64,000 nt of DNA from DASUHT01 sp038230835 (GTDB lineage Bacteria > Actinomycetota > Thermoleophilia > Gaiellales > JAICJC01), in contig JBBRMM010000006.1 of assembly GCA_038230835.1 (NCBI GenBank), positions 95,530 to 159,529 of the forward strand, read 5' to 3'. The position numbers were made by a program, and so were the translations under genes. How positions within the stretch are numbered: position 1 is the first letter of the stretch; each line of letters starts with the position of its first letter. The notes below the pieces were generated by a model. That model saw only the letters and a program-made list of their open reading frames with translations, made no database searches and had not been told where the DNA came from. Below are positions 51,946 through 63,927 of this stretch, piece by piece.

Positions 51946-53433
51946 ATCCGGGACGGCTTCTGGACGTTCCAGGTGGTCGACGCCGCTCCGCCTGCGATCT
52001 CGTCGCAGGTGCCGGCCGACGGAGCGTCCGGTTCCGATCGCCGACCGGCGGTCGGATTCACGCTCACCGACGTCGGCACCGGGGTGGACGCCTCCACGCT
52101 CCATGTGATCCTGGACGGTGTGGATGTGACCGGCGCCGGAACGTTCGCCGGCGGCGATTTCTCGTATCTTCCGGGGACCGATCTGGCCTTTGGAAGTCAC
52201 CAGCTGCGGGTGACGGTATCCGACCGCTCGGGGAACCCGATGCCCGCTGCGCAGTGGAGCTTCTCGGTGGTCGACACGACACCGCCGCAGCTCTCCGACG
52301 TCCGTCCCGACGACGGCTCCGCCGGCTCCGACCGTACGCCGGCGATCTCGGTTGCGATCGCCGATCCCGACGGCAGCGGTGTCGATCCGTCCACCATCGT
52401 GATGGCCGTGGACGGCACCGACGTGTCGGCGTCGGGCACGTTCGCCGGCGGTCGCTTCACGTACACGCCGACCGTCCCACTCGGCTTCGCCACCCACACG
52501 GTGAGCGTGCGTGCGGCGGATCTCGGCGGCAACGTGTCCGCTCCGGTCACGTGGTCGTTCGTGGTGCGCGACGAGCTGGCTCCGATCGTGTCGAGTCGGC
52601 TGCCGGCGCCGGGCACGACGGTCGCCGGTGCGGCGACGATCGCCTTCGACGCCACCGACGCGGGCACCGGGATCGATCCCGCCACGCTGTCCGTGACGGT
52701 GGACGGGTCCGATGTCGCATCCTGGGGGGTGTGGGCGAGCGGCCACTTCAGCTATGCCCCCGGCAATCTCGGCGCCGGAGTGCACACCGTGGCGGTCACC
52801 GTCGGCGATCACGCGGGTAACGTGGCCGGACCGGTGATGTGGCAGTTCGCTGTCGCCGATCCGGCCACGCTCTCGCTGCGGGCGACCGGTGGTGCCGGCT
52901 CGCTCGTCTACGGCGGGCGTACGACGCTGACCTTCGCCGCTCGATCCGGGAGCTCGGCGCTCGCCGGCGCTCGGGTGTTGGTGTCGACCAGGCCCGCCGG
53001 GCAGGCCGCATTCGGCCCCGGACGGACGCTGGTGGCATCGGCCGCCGGGGTGGTCGCCTGGCCGGTCGCGCCCGCGCGCACCACGGTCTACCGAATCGCG
53101 CTCGTCGACGCTCCGGCGGTCACCGTGACCCACACCGTGGTCGTGCACGCGCGCGTCAGCGTCACCGTGTCGGCGGCTCGCCTGGTGCACGGACACCCGC
53201 TGCGACTGTTCGGACGCCTCGCGCCCGGACACCCGTACACCACGGTCGAGCTCCAGCTGCTGACCCGGTCCGGCTGGGTGACGGTCTCACGGCCGCGGAC
53301 GGGCGCCCTGTCGGGCTACTCGACGATCGTGATCCCACCCACGGCCGGCCGCTACCTGTTCCGGGTGCTGGCTCCCGCCACCGCCTCGGTGGCGGGGGGC
53401 ACCAGCCGCACGGTCGCGGTCAGCGTCGGCTGA
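51946..53433 (+). pseudogene. Ig-like repeat surface protein, 5' end cut off
   Basis: The frame, open from just after a TGA at 51943-51945, reads WTFQVVDAAPP and then repeats units of about 90 residues with a WSFxVxD...PP seam (VVDTTPPQLSDVRPDDGSAG, FVVRDELAPIVSSRLPAPGT), plus other beta-rich domains to the end. The first seam is interrupted: no signal peptide or earlier repeat precedes it, and the preceding DNA belongs to the integrative element. So the gene has been decapitated. A weak GTG at 51973 cannot replace the lost secretion signal. Confidence 0.7.
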
Positions 53434-53514
53434 CGTCGCCTGGGGGTGGGGAACGGTGCGATCGCATCGTCCCCACCCCAGGGGGCGACGGCAATGGCGG
53501 GTAGAATCCGTCGC

Positions 53515-55703
<2,189 letters not shown>

Positions 55704-55707
<4 letters not shown>

Positions 55708-57500
55708 AGCGCGCGCGCCGAGTGGCCTTCGCCGGCGGCCTGGTCATCGCGGCGCTTGTTGCCGGCGTGCCGGGTGGTGCGCTGGCCGCGCCGACCACGC
55801 CGACCGTGACCACGCTCGGCGGCCACTTCGTTCGCAGCTCGGACTCGGTACCGGTGGTGTTGCGCGGCTTCGACGTGCCCTACTGGCAACCGGCACTCGC
55901 GGCCGACGCGGTCGCCGCGCACGCCACCATGGTCCGCGTCCCTGTGCCATGGTCCGCGGTCGAGCCGGCGGCGCCGGTGGCCGGCACCCACACGTGGGAC
56001 CAGTCCGTGCTCACGGAGGTGGACACGACGGTGCGCTACTTCCAGGCCCACGGCGTCCAGGTGCTGATCGACTTCCACCAGGTGCACTGGTCGCCCTACT
56101 TCGCTTCGGTGTGCCAGCTCGGCGCCGTCTGCGGCGGAGCCTCGGGCGTGCCAGCCTGGTACTACGCCGACGGCCGGTTCCCGCTCACGCTGAACGGTGT
56201 GCTGGCCGCCCAGGCCGCCTTCTTCACCACCGAGGCCGCGCGTTCGGGGGCTGACTACTCGGCCTTCGCCCAGATGATGGCGACCCGCTACGCCGGCTAT
56301 CCGAACGTGGTCGGGTACGGGATCGTGAACGAGCCGCAGCCGGGCAACCTGCCGGGCCGGGTCGGCTTCCAGAGCGCTACCACCACGATGCTGCGCTGGC
56401 AGGCCGTGGTCGCCCGAGCGATCCGTGTCGTCGAGCCGGTGCGCGCGCTGTTCGTCTCGGTGCGCGGCGGCGGCGAAGGCGTGGGCACGGCCGACTTCTC
56501 GGTGTTCGGCGGCGACCCCCACCTGGTGCTCGACTTCCACGATTTCTTCAACGGCCTCCCGGGCTACGGGCTCGACGCCACAGGTGACAACTGGCGGCCC
56601 GATTGGCCCTCGACGCACATGCAGTACGTGACCTCGTACGCCGGCACCGAGGCATCGCAGGCGGCGGTGCTCGCGGTGCCGTTGCAAACCGCGCGGCGGT
56701 TCGGGATGCCGCTGTTCATCGGCGAGTGGGGGGCGCGGTCTGACGATGTCCACGGAACCGTGTATCAGACCCAGATGCTCGACCGGCTCGACCGCAACGG
56801 GCTCAGCTGGACGCGCTGGACGCTGGGAGCGTCCGATCGCTTCACGCTGGTCAACGGCGACCTGTCGCTGACCGCGCAGGGCGCCCAGCTCGCAAGCGCG
56901 CTCGCTCCCGCCCCACCGCACAGCGTCGACTCGCCCGCCGCGCTCGGCCCGGCGGCCGCCGGCTACACGCTGCACGCGACACATGGCTACTTCGCCGGTT
57001 CTCCGGTGCCGCTCTCCTTCACCTACCGATGGCTACGCTGCCGGCTCGGTGTGTGCTCGGCGATCCCCGGCGAGACCACCAGCGCCTACGTGCTCACTGA
57101 GTCCGACGTCGGTGCGGCGTTCGAGGTGACGGTGACGGCCACAAATCCCAGCGGCTCGGTGGCCGCCACGTCGGCACCGACGCGCGCCGTGATCGGCGGC
57201 CCTCGACTGGCGGTCACGCTGTCGGCGGTGCCGCAGGTGGTGAGCGCGCAGACCACGGTCACCTGGCACCTCAACAAGGGGGCGTCGTACCAGATCCTGA
57301 TCAAGCGCCCGACCGGCTACATCGTCCGCCATTTCATCTCGGGCGCGACCAGCGGACCGGTGACCCTGAGCCGCCCGTGGAAGGCGCGGAACGACTCCGG
57401 CTTCCCGGTGTTGGAGGGGTGGTACGCGGTCAGCCTGACGGCCTGGAACGCCGCCGGCGAGAGGGTCACTCGCTCTGTGTCGGTGGTCGTTCGCCGCTGA
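55704..57500 (+). CDS. Secreted GH5-like glycosidase with Ig-like C-terminus
   Basis: A 598-residue exported enzyme. The GTG overlaps the pcrA stop, and a signal peptide (RRVAFAGGLVIAALVAGVPG) follows. The catalytic domain has the GH5 landmarks: the acid/base Glu in YGIVNEPQPG and the nucleophile Glu in PLFIGEWGARSDD, plus LIDFHQVHWSP. C-terminal 220 residues form beta-sandwich domains (GYTLHATHGYFAGSPVPLSF, VTATNPSGS). It probably cleaves a beta-linked glycan. It is convergent with a related gene at 57502. Confidence 0.83.
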
Positions 57501-57501
57501 T

Positions 57502-59013
57502 TCAGCGGTGAAACGCGATCGTGTGCCAGACCGAGAAGCGGCTCACGCCGTCGGTGTAGCCGGCGGTGACACGCAGGTAGTACGTGCCCGTGGGCAGGTA
57601 CGAGCCGGTCGCGGTGAGGCCCTTGAAGAGCGTGCAGCGCAGGCTGCCGGCGGCCGCCGGGCCCAGCAGGCGCTGGCGGACGATCACGCCTGAGCTGGTG
57701 CGCACCCCCAGCGTGACCTGGCGGGCGTCGCGCGCCGGCCGGTAGCAGGCGTACGCCGACGAGCCCGCGGTCAGGCTGAGCTTGGACAGCCCGAAGCTCG
57801 GTGCGATCGGCCCCGGGGCGGGCGGCGGCTGCACCGCGCCGTGCATCGCCTGGGACAGCTGCGTGAAAGCGGGGGTGACGGTGCCACCCGGTGCCAGCAG
57901 CCCGAACATGTCGTTGGCCGACAGGCTCCAGCGAGCCCAGCTCAGGCCGTGGCGGGAGAACAGGTCGAGCATCTGGGTCTGGTAGGCGATCTCGCCCACG
58001 TCGTCGCGGCGAGCGCCCCATTCGCCGACCAGCAGCGGGATACCGAGGTCGTTGGCCTTGTTGATCGGGGTCTGCAGCAGCGACAGCTGCGCGGCCTCGG
58101 TGCCCCGGTAGTCGGTGCTGGTGTGCAGGTGGGTGGCGGCCCAGGACGGCAGCCAGTCCTCGCCGTTGAACGTCATCCCGGTGCCCGGGCGGGCTGCGAA
58201 GTAGCTGTGGTAGTCGAGTACGAGATGGGTGCGGTCGCCGAACGGGGTGAAGCTCGCGTCCAGCAGGCCCTTGTCTCCGCCGTACCGGGTCATCACGAAC
58301 ACCGTCCGGGAGGAGTCGACGTCCATGATTGCCCTTCGTACCGCCGCCTCGAACTCGACCACCCGCTGGGTGCCGTCGTGGTTGTTGGCGCCGTACGGCT
58401 CGTTCAGCACCTCGTAGCCGACCACTGCCGGCGAGCTCTGGTACCGCTGGGCGAGCATCTGGGCGACGGCCGAGTACATGCGCAGCGCGGTGGGGTCGGT
58501 GTAGAAGGCGTTGAACGCCGCCACGATGCCGGTGGGCGCGAAACGGCCGGCCTCGGTATGGGTGTAGAACCACGTCGGGATACCGCAGCCGCGGGTCGAG
58601 AAGTAGGCCGACCAGTTGAACTGGTGCAGGTCGATGAGGATGTTCACGTGGTGCGCCTGGTACCACGCCACCTGCGCGTCGAGCTGGGCGAGCAGCGAGC
58701 TGTTCCAATGGTGCGAAGTGTCGGGCGCGGTCGGCTCGAGATCCGACCAGCAGACGTGGATGCGAACGAGGTTCGCCCCCATCGTGACCACCTGGCCCTC
58801 CTGGCTGGAGCTCGTGCTCACGCCGACGTTGACCCCACGCAGGACGACCGGAGAGCCGCCGGCCGAGGAGACGAAGCGGGTGCCCTGCGTGGTCACCCAC
58901 GGTGCCGTCGAGGTGGCCGCGGCCGGCCCGCCGGCGGCGAGCGTCCACGTCGTGAGCAGAGCGCACAGCAGCCACGTCAGGCGCCGGCGCCCGGTGCGAC
59001 CCCAGGGCTTCAT
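57502..59013 (-). CDS. Second secreted GH5-like glycosidase
   Basis: A 503-residue exported enzyme with a signal peptide (RRRLTWLLCALLTTWTLAAG), GH5 acid/base Glu in GYEVLNEPYGAN and nucleophile Glu in PLLVGEWGARRDD, and an approximately 100-residue beta-rich C-terminus (VTLGVRTSSGVIVRQRLLGP, YYLRVTAG). It shares the VxxxGxxFVxSxGxxPVVLRGV opening with the convergent gene, so the two are paralogues. ATG 59013 gives a normal signal; upstream in-frame codons do not. The stops are one base apart. Confidence 0.83.
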   Translation of the reverse strand: MKPWGRTGRRRLTWLLCALLTTWTLAAGGPAAATSTAPWVTTQGTRFVSSAGGSPVVLRGVNVGVSTSSSQEGQVVTMGANLVRIHVCWSDLEPTAPDTSHHWNSSLLAQLDAQVAWYQAHHVNILIDLHQFNWSAYFSTRGCGIPTWFYTHTEAGRFAPTGIVAAFNAFYTDPTALRMYSAVAQMLAQRYQSSPAVVGYEVLNEPYGANNHDGTQRVVEFEAAVRRAIMDVDSSRTVFVMTRYGGDKGLLDASFTPFGDRTHLVLDYHSYFAARPGTGMTFNGEDWLPSWAATHLHTSTDYRGTEAAQLSLLQTPINKANDLGIPLLVGEWGARRDDVGEIAYQTQMLDLFSRHGLSWARWSLSANDMFGLLAPGGTVTPAFTQLSQAMHGAVQPPPAPGPIAPSFGLSKLSLTAGSSAYACYRPARDARQVTLGVRTSSGVIVRQRLLGPAAAGSLRCTLFKGLTATGSYLPTGTYYLRVTAGYTDGVSRFSVWHTIAFHR

Positions 59014-59126
59014 GGCCGTACTATCGGCATCATTGGACGAACGCCAAATGGTCTTTACCAAGTTCTAACGTCTTGCGCGGGCCGTTCTTCGCCGGGTTGG
59101 CGCCGCTGCAGACGGCAACTCGGCGG

Positions 59127-59843
59127 TCAGCCGGCGGCGTCGGTCGTCGTGCCGGCGCTGAACTCCGCCCAGCCACGGGCGCGGGTTTCGCAGGCCGGGC
59201 AGGCGCCGCAGCCGTGCCCCCATTCGTGGAGCTCCGCCCGCACGCCTTCGTAGCAGGTGTGGGTGGCGGTTCGCACGAGTTCGAGCACGCCCAGCTCGTC
59301 GGCCATGGCCCACGTCTCGGCCTTGGTGCGGTGGAGCAGAGGCGCGTCGATCACGAACCCGGGGCAGTCCATGCCGATCCGGATCGTCTGCTGCAGCGAG
59401 TCCACGAAGTCGGCTCGGCAGTCCGGATAGCCGGCGTCGTCGGTGGAGCACACTCCGGCGACCAGCGTCTCGAATCCGCGAGGGACGCCGAACGCCGCCG
59501 CGAGGCCGAGGAAGATGATGTTGCGGCCCGGTACGAACGACGATGGCAGACCGCGTTGCCGCGCGTAGGTGTTGCCGGTGTCGGCGGCGTCCATACGGCT
59601 GGGGATCGCCGGATTCGTGAGGCTGGCGTCGGCCAGCTGTGCGAACGGCTCGACGCGCATGACGATGTGCTCGACGCCGGCGGCAGCGGCGATCGCGGCT
59701 GCGCACTCCAGCTCGACCCTGTGGCGCTGGTTGTAGTCGAAGGACACCGCGTGCACGCGCGGGTACCGATCCAGGGCGTGGTAGAGGCAGGTCGTCGAGT
59801 CCTGCCCGCCGGAGAGGCAGACGACGCTCGCTTCGGTGCTCAC
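59127..59843 (-). CDS. queC: 7-cyano-7-deazaguanine synthase
   Basis: A 238-residue enzyme with an N-terminal ATP pyrophosphatase loop (CLSGGQDSTTCLYHAL), a nucleotide-binding SFVPGRNIIFLGLAAAFGV, the GVCSTDDAGYPDCRADFVDS segment and a zinc site CGACPAC near the C-terminus. QueC converts 7-carboxy-7-deazaguanine to preQ0 with ATP and ammonia. The gene is last in the que operon; its start overlaps the end of queF. Expected in the cytoplasm. Confidence 0.95.
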   Translation of the reverse strand: MSTEASVVCLSGGQDSTTCLYHALDRYPRVHAVSFDYNQRHRVELECAAAIAAAAGVEHIVMRVEPFAQLADASLTNPAIPSRMDAADTGNTYARQRGLPSSFVPGRNIIFLGLAAAFGVPRGFETLVAGVCSTDDAGYPDCRADFVDSLQQTIRIGMDCPGFVIDAPLLHRTKAETWAMADELGVLELVRTATHTCYEGVRAELHEWGHGCGACPACETRARGWAEFSAGTTTDAAG

Positions 59844-60232
59844 CTGAGGTGGGAACTGGAGGCGGTCACCGCGATCCCGCCGCGCGAATTGAACTTCACG
59901 GTCACCGTCAGCGAGGCGGGATCGAGCGCCGCGACGAGGTCGTCGCGCATCAGCGTGGCCAGGTGCTCGTGGAAGATGCCCTCCTCGCGGAACGTCTCCA
60001 GGTACAGCTTCAGGCTCTTGGTCTCGACCGCAAGCCGGCCCGGCCGGTACTCGATGACGATCGTCCCCCAGTCGGGCTGGCCGGTGATCGGGCAGCGGCA
60101 GGTGAACTCCCCGCAGTCGAGAGTGATCACCTGCGAGGTGTCGTCGATCGGGAAGGCCTCGATCGCGCGTTCCGGCTTGGCGTCGGGGTGACCGAGCTTC
60201 GTGAGTGTGGGGTGGGTGTCCGTCGGATTCAC
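59840..60232 (-). CDS. queF: preQ0 reductase (NADPH), unimodular type
   Basis: A 130-residue QueF starting at GTG 60232: the nucleophile Cys in FTCRCPITGQPDWGTI and the QueF motif ETKSLKLYL, in the order of the short (Bacillus type) enzymes. It reduces preQ0 to preQ1, the base inserted into tRNA in queuosine formation. Its start overlaps the queE stop and its stop overlaps the queC start, so it is central in the operon. No tgt gene is in the window. Confidence 0.93.
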   Translation of the reverse strand: MNPTDTHPTLTKLGHPDAKPERAIEAFPIDDTSQVITLDCGEFTCRCPITGQPDWGTIVIEYRPGRLAVETKSLKLYLETFREEGIFHEHLATLMRDDLVAALDPASLTVTVKFNSRGGIAVTASSSHLR

Positions 60233-60954
60233 CGGCCTTTCTCGTGTCCCCAGGCGATGACGTGAAGCTGGGGCAGGATTCGTGCGTCGATCATGATCGG
60301 GTCGTGCGCCGCGCGCTCGCACAGCCAGCGATAGCGGACGGACACCTCGCGGAGCGCCTCGGCCTGCGTCGAGCCGACCGGCGGGGGGTCGGTCCCGCAC
60401 GACAGATGGAAGGGTACTCCGGTCCAACTCTCGCGAACGCCGCGCGCCCAGTCGTAGTCCTGTTCGTCGAACACCACGATCTTGAGCACGACCCGCCCCG
60501 ACGTCTCGATCGCACGGACGAGGAACCGCCGCGACTCGGCCTCGTGGTCGGACGACACCATGCCGCTGGACGGCGGCTTGGGACTGACCGTGAGCAGATC
60601 CACGTCTGCCAGCCAGTCGCGCCAGACGCTGCCCTGAGTCTCCACGGCGATCCGCCACCCGTCTCGATGCAAGCGGGTGACAAGATCGCCGAGCTCGAAG
60701 AGCGCCGGATTGCCGCCCGAGAGCGTCACCCATTCGGGCCGGGCGGGCAGTCGGCCGAGGGAATCGGCGATCTCGGCCGCAGTCATCCGCGGAGCTTCGC
60801 GGACGGCGTCGGGCAGCACGGCGTGCAGAGAGTCGCACCAGGTGCAGCGGTAGTCGCATCCGCCGAGCCGGACGAAGGCCGTGGGCACGCCGGCCAGTTC
60901 GCCCTCGCCCTGGATCGTCGGCCCGAACACCTCCACCACCGGAACGCGGGTCAT
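60229..60954 (-). CDS. queE: 7-carboxy-7-deazaguanine synthase (radical SAM)
   Basis: A 241-residue radical SAM enzyme: FGPTIQGEGELAGVPTAFVR, the cluster motif GGCDYRCTWCDS (CxxxCxxC), and TLSGGNPALFELGDLVTRLH. It turns 6-carboxytetrahydropterin into 7-carboxy-7-deazaguanine. ATG 60954 gives the usual short N-terminus; the ORF extends 12 codons further. Start overlaps the queD stop (ATGA). Confidence 0.93.
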   Translation of the reverse strand: MTRVPVVEVFGPTIQGEGELAGVPTAFVRLGGCDYRCTWCDSLHAVLPDAVREAPRMTAAEIADSLGRLPARPEWVTLSGGNPALFELGDLVTRLHRDGWRIAVETQGSVWRDWLADVDLLTVSPKPPSSGMVSSDHEAESRRFLVRAIETSGRVVLKIVVFDEQDYDWARGVRESWTGVPFHLSCGTDPPPVGSTQAEALREVSVRYRWLCERAAHDPIMIDARILPQLHVIAWGHEKGR

Positions 60955-61328
60955 CGCCGAACGGTCGCGGAGGCGGACGCCGTCTCCCACACCGTCACCG
61001 CCGTCACCGGAAGCCCCGCGGCTGCCACCAGTTCGAGCACCCAGCCGGCGATGTTCTCGGCGGTGGTGGGCAGGAACCGCTGCGGCATGGTCTCGTTCAG
61101 GAATCGATGGTCGACCAGCGGCCTGAGCTCACGCTTCCACCAGGCCGCCACCTCGAGAAAGTCGAGCACCATGCCGTCGTCCGACTCGCCCCGTTCCGGG
61201 TTCACCTCGCCCTCGAAACACAGCTCGATGCGGTAGGAATGGCCGTGCAACTCGCGGCACTTGCCGGAATGGTTCGGCAGCGAATGCGCGGCGTCGAAGT
61301 GGAACGTCTTGCTGATGGCTGCGCGCAT
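60951..61328 (-). CDS. queD: 6-carboxytetrahydropterin synthase
   Basis: A 125-residue enzyme beginning AISKTFHFDAAHSLPNHSGK, with zinc-binding His in AAHS and LHGHSY, catalytic Cys in GKCRELHGH and a C-terminal AVTVWETASASAT. It makes 6-carboxytetrahydropterin from dihydroneopterin triphosphate, the first dedicated step. I prefer ATG 61328, since longer forms (to 61463) add a low-complexity leader. First gene of the que operon; no riboswitch (preQ1 type) was recognised upstream. Confidence 0.92.
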   Translation of the reverse strand: MRAAISKTFHFDAAHSLPNHSGKCRELHGHSYRIELCFEGEVNPERGESDDGMVLDFLEVAAWWKRELRPLVDHRFLNETMPQRFLPTTAENIAGWVLELVAAAGLPVTAVTVWETASASATVRR

Positions 61329-61491
61329 GGCGTGATGGAGCGTAGCGTCGGCGAGGAACCGGGTATCCGCCGGTCTTGGAGCGTCGCCGGCGTCGACCCG
61401 ATTCTTGGGGGCGGGAGTCGCGGGGGCGTCTCCGAGTCGCACATCGACGGGGAACCGCGACAACCCGGACGTGGCAGCGTCGGCCGGGTGG

Positions 61492-63621
61492 CTACGCAGC
61501 CGCTGCGTACGAACGCGGCGGGACGTGGCCGGGGTGATCGAGAATGTCCAGCAGGGCGGCGACGATGCTGCCCTCGAACTGCGTTCCGGCGCCGTTCAGC
61601 ATCTGCTCTCGCGCCTCATCGGCGGATAGCGCGGCCCGGTAGGGACGGTCGGACAGCATCGCCGTCCAGGCGTCTGCCACGGAGATGATCTGGGCCTCGA
61701 TCGATATCGCGTTGCCGTGCTTGCCGTTCGGGTAGCCGCTGCCGTCGATGCGCTCGTGGTGCTCGCCGACGATCGCTGCGATATCGCGCGTCTCGGGGCT
61801 GGCGGACAGGATCTCCACTCCGACGCGGACGTGGTCTCGCATGATCAGTGTCTCGGCGGTGGTCAGCGGTCCCGGTTTGGTGAGGATGTGAAGCGGTGTT
61901 CCGACCTTGCCGATGTCGTGCAGCCGCGCGGCGGAGAGGCAGCGCCTGCGCACGGCGACCGAGGCGCCGGTGCGCTTGCACAAGAGGTCGGCCAGTTCGA
62001 CCATGGCGATGCTGTGCTCCTGGCGGGCCTGTTCGCTGTCCAGCCGGTCGGCCAGCCTCTCCAGACAGCCGACGATACCGGTCTGCGGGATCGGGATGGA
62101 GCGTTGGGGCGAGCCGGCGAAGCCGACGTGGACGACGTTTCTGCCCTTGGCCTTGGCCTCGTAGAGCGCCCGGTCGGCCACCCGCAGCAGCTCGTCGGCA
62201 TGCTGGGCGTGGCCGGGCATGCAGGCCGCGCCCAGCGAGATGGTGACCGGGATGGAGATGCCGTCGCCGACGGCGATCGGATAGGCGCAGACGGCGTGGC
62301 GGCATCGCTCCGCCAGCTCGCCGATCGACGCGATGGTGATGCCCGGAGCGACCACCGCGAACTCCTCGCCACCCATCCGCGCCAGGGTGTCGGACGGGCG
62401 CAGCACCGTGGCCAGCAGGGTGGCGACCTTCTGCAGCACCAGATCGCCCAGCGGGTGGCCGTAGCCGTCGTTGATCTCCTTGAAGCGGTCGATGTCGATC
62501 GTGACGACGCCCACCGTTCCGCCGCTGTCCGCGGCGTGCTCGGCGGCGGCGGTCAGACGGGCGTCGAACACCCGCCGGTTGGGGATGCCGGTCAACGCGT
62601 CGGTCTCGGCCATCGCCTGCATCTCGCCGGCCAGCTGCTCGCGGTCAGACAGCGAGACGTGCAGCCGCGTGACCACGATCAGGAACCCGACCAGGGCGGC
62701 GATGACCGCGATCAGGTTGTCGCCGCTCAGGTCCGGTGACAGCAGCATGACCAGGCCCAGCAGCACGAACACGCCGACCGTCGTCACCCACACGCTGAGG
62801 CCGCGCGCGGATCGCTGCCGGCTGATGTCGGCGCCATCGCCGTTCAGCTCGGCCACCGCGCCCACGATCAGGAGCGCCCAGGTGAACTGCCACCCGGTCA
62901 GCACCCAGCTTCCGTCCTGCACCGGGCTGACGGTATAGATATAGGTGTAGACCACCCATGAGGCGGCCTGGGCCGCGATGCCCAGCGTCACCAGCTTCAT
63001 CCCCAGCGGCATACGTTTCTGCCCCACCATCAGCACGCCGGCCACCCAGATACCGGTCACCACCGCCAGCAGCGTCTCGGCCAGCGCGACCTTGTCAGCG
63101 GCGGTCAGCTGACCGCCGTGCAGCTGCGGCACGATCATCACCGTGACGGCGACGTAGATCAGCACCACCAGCCACATCAGCGCGTCCAACAGCGCACGAA
63201 TGCGCTGCCCGCGCGACCCGAACCCGAAGCCGACCCACAACGCCGGCCCCAGCATCAGCAGGCCGATCATGTAGAACACGTCCGCCAGCGACGGCGTCGG
63301 AAAGCGTTGGATGACTAGCACCAGGATCACCCAGGTGATGTCGGCACAGAGCCCAGCCGCGGTCGATAGGGCGGCCAGCGCATAGAAGGCGCGGCGCCGA
63401 CCGGTTGCGTGACGGGCGGCAAGCCCTAGCAGCACCACCGCGACCGCCTCCATCACCGGATAGATGGCGTCGCCGAGCACCTTGGCACTCATGCTGTCTG
63501 GCGTCACCAGCAGCGTCGCGGCCAGGTAGCCGAGCACCTCGAGCGTGCACAGGCTCGCCACCAACCACAGCAGGCGCGGACGAACCTTTGGCATAGCAGC
63601 AGCAATCACGTTCGGCGTCAT
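61492..63621 (-). CDS. Membrane GGDEF and HD-GYP protein
   Basis: A 709-residue signalling protein. The N-terminal 315 residues hold about eight to nine membrane helices. A GGDEF domain follows with ETDALTGIPNRRVFDARL, the active-site MGGEEF, and an inhibitory RPSD five residues ahead. The C-terminal HD-GYP domain has RLHDIGKVGTPLHIL, HHERIDGSGYP and a metal-binding layout. It can both make and degrade c-di-GMP, presumably in response to a membrane signal, and could supply the ligand of the PilZ proteins at 20.9-22.2 kb. Confidence 0.9.
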   Translation of the reverse strand: MTPNVIAAAMPKVRPRLLWLVASLCTLEVLGYLAATLLVTPDSMSAKVLGDAIYPVMEAVAVVLLGLAARHATGRRRAFYALAALSTAAGLCADITWVILVLVIQRFPTPSLADVFYMIGLLMLGPALWVGFGFGSRGQRIRALLDALMWLVVLIYVAVTVMIVPQLHGGQLTAADKVALAETLLAVVTGIWVAGVLMVGQKRMPLGMKLVTLGIAAQAASWVVYTYIYTVSPVQDGSWVLTGWQFTWALLIVGAVAELNGDGADISRQRSARGLSVWVTTVGVFVLLGLVMLLSPDLSGDNLIAVIAALVGFLIVVTRLHVSLSDREQLAGEMQAMAETDALTGIPNRRVFDARLTAAAEHAADSGGTVGVVTIDIDRFKEINDGYGHPLGDLVLQKVATLLATVLRPSDTLARMGGEEFAVVAPGITIASIGELAERCRHAVCAYPIAVGDGISIPVTISLGAACMPGHAQHADELLRVADRALYEAKAKGRNVVHVGFAGSPQRSIPIPQTGIVGCLERLADRLDSEQARQEHSIAMVELADLLCKRTGASVAVRRRCLSAARLHDIGKVGTPLHILTKPGPLTTAETLIMRDHVRVGVEILSASPETRDIAAIVGEHHERIDGSGYPNGKHGNAISIEAQIISVADAWTAMLSDRPYRAALSADEAREQMLNGAGTQFEGSIVAALLDILDHPGHVPPRSYAAAA

Positions 63622-63850
63622 CCGATCGGTCGACAGTCACACGGAAAAAGGTCTGCTTCGCTTCCGGTGATCGGCAGCGCCGAAGGCAACCTTGTCAGTG
63701 AATTCCCTGATCATGAGGGGTCAGAAGGGTGAGGCTGAAGCTAGATCGCCGGCGCCCTGCGCCACGCATCGGTCGTGGCGAACCCCGACCGCTTCAGGGC
63801 GGTGGAGAGCAATATCGCGTGAGCTTGAGACAGCCGAGCCGGCACCCAGG
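63622..63850. other. Spacer between the GGDEF gene and tRNA-Val
   Basis: No gene supported. The segment 63820-63927 is the probable tRNA promoter region: TTGAGA at 63825-63830 and TAGAAT at 63851-63856, 20 bases apart, which is longer than ideal. A tRNA-Cys-like string near 63895 does not fold as a cloverleaf. Confidence 0.4.
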
Positions 63851-63927
63851 TAGAATGGCCCGGTCAGTGAGTTGGGAGATGACGGGGACGGCGAGAAGGC
63901 TTGCAAAACCGCTCCCAGATTCAAAAT

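Noticed and set aside
61329..61491. preQ1 riboswitch before queD
   Set aside because: I could not identify the A-rich tail and pseudoknot pattern; the stretch is GC-rich and not distinctive.
63854..63927. A tRNA-Cys-like string (GGCTTGCAAAACC) just before tRNA-Val, as in Gly-Cys-Val clusters
   Set aside because: No acceptor or T-arm pairing can be formed around it, so it is not a cloverleaf.
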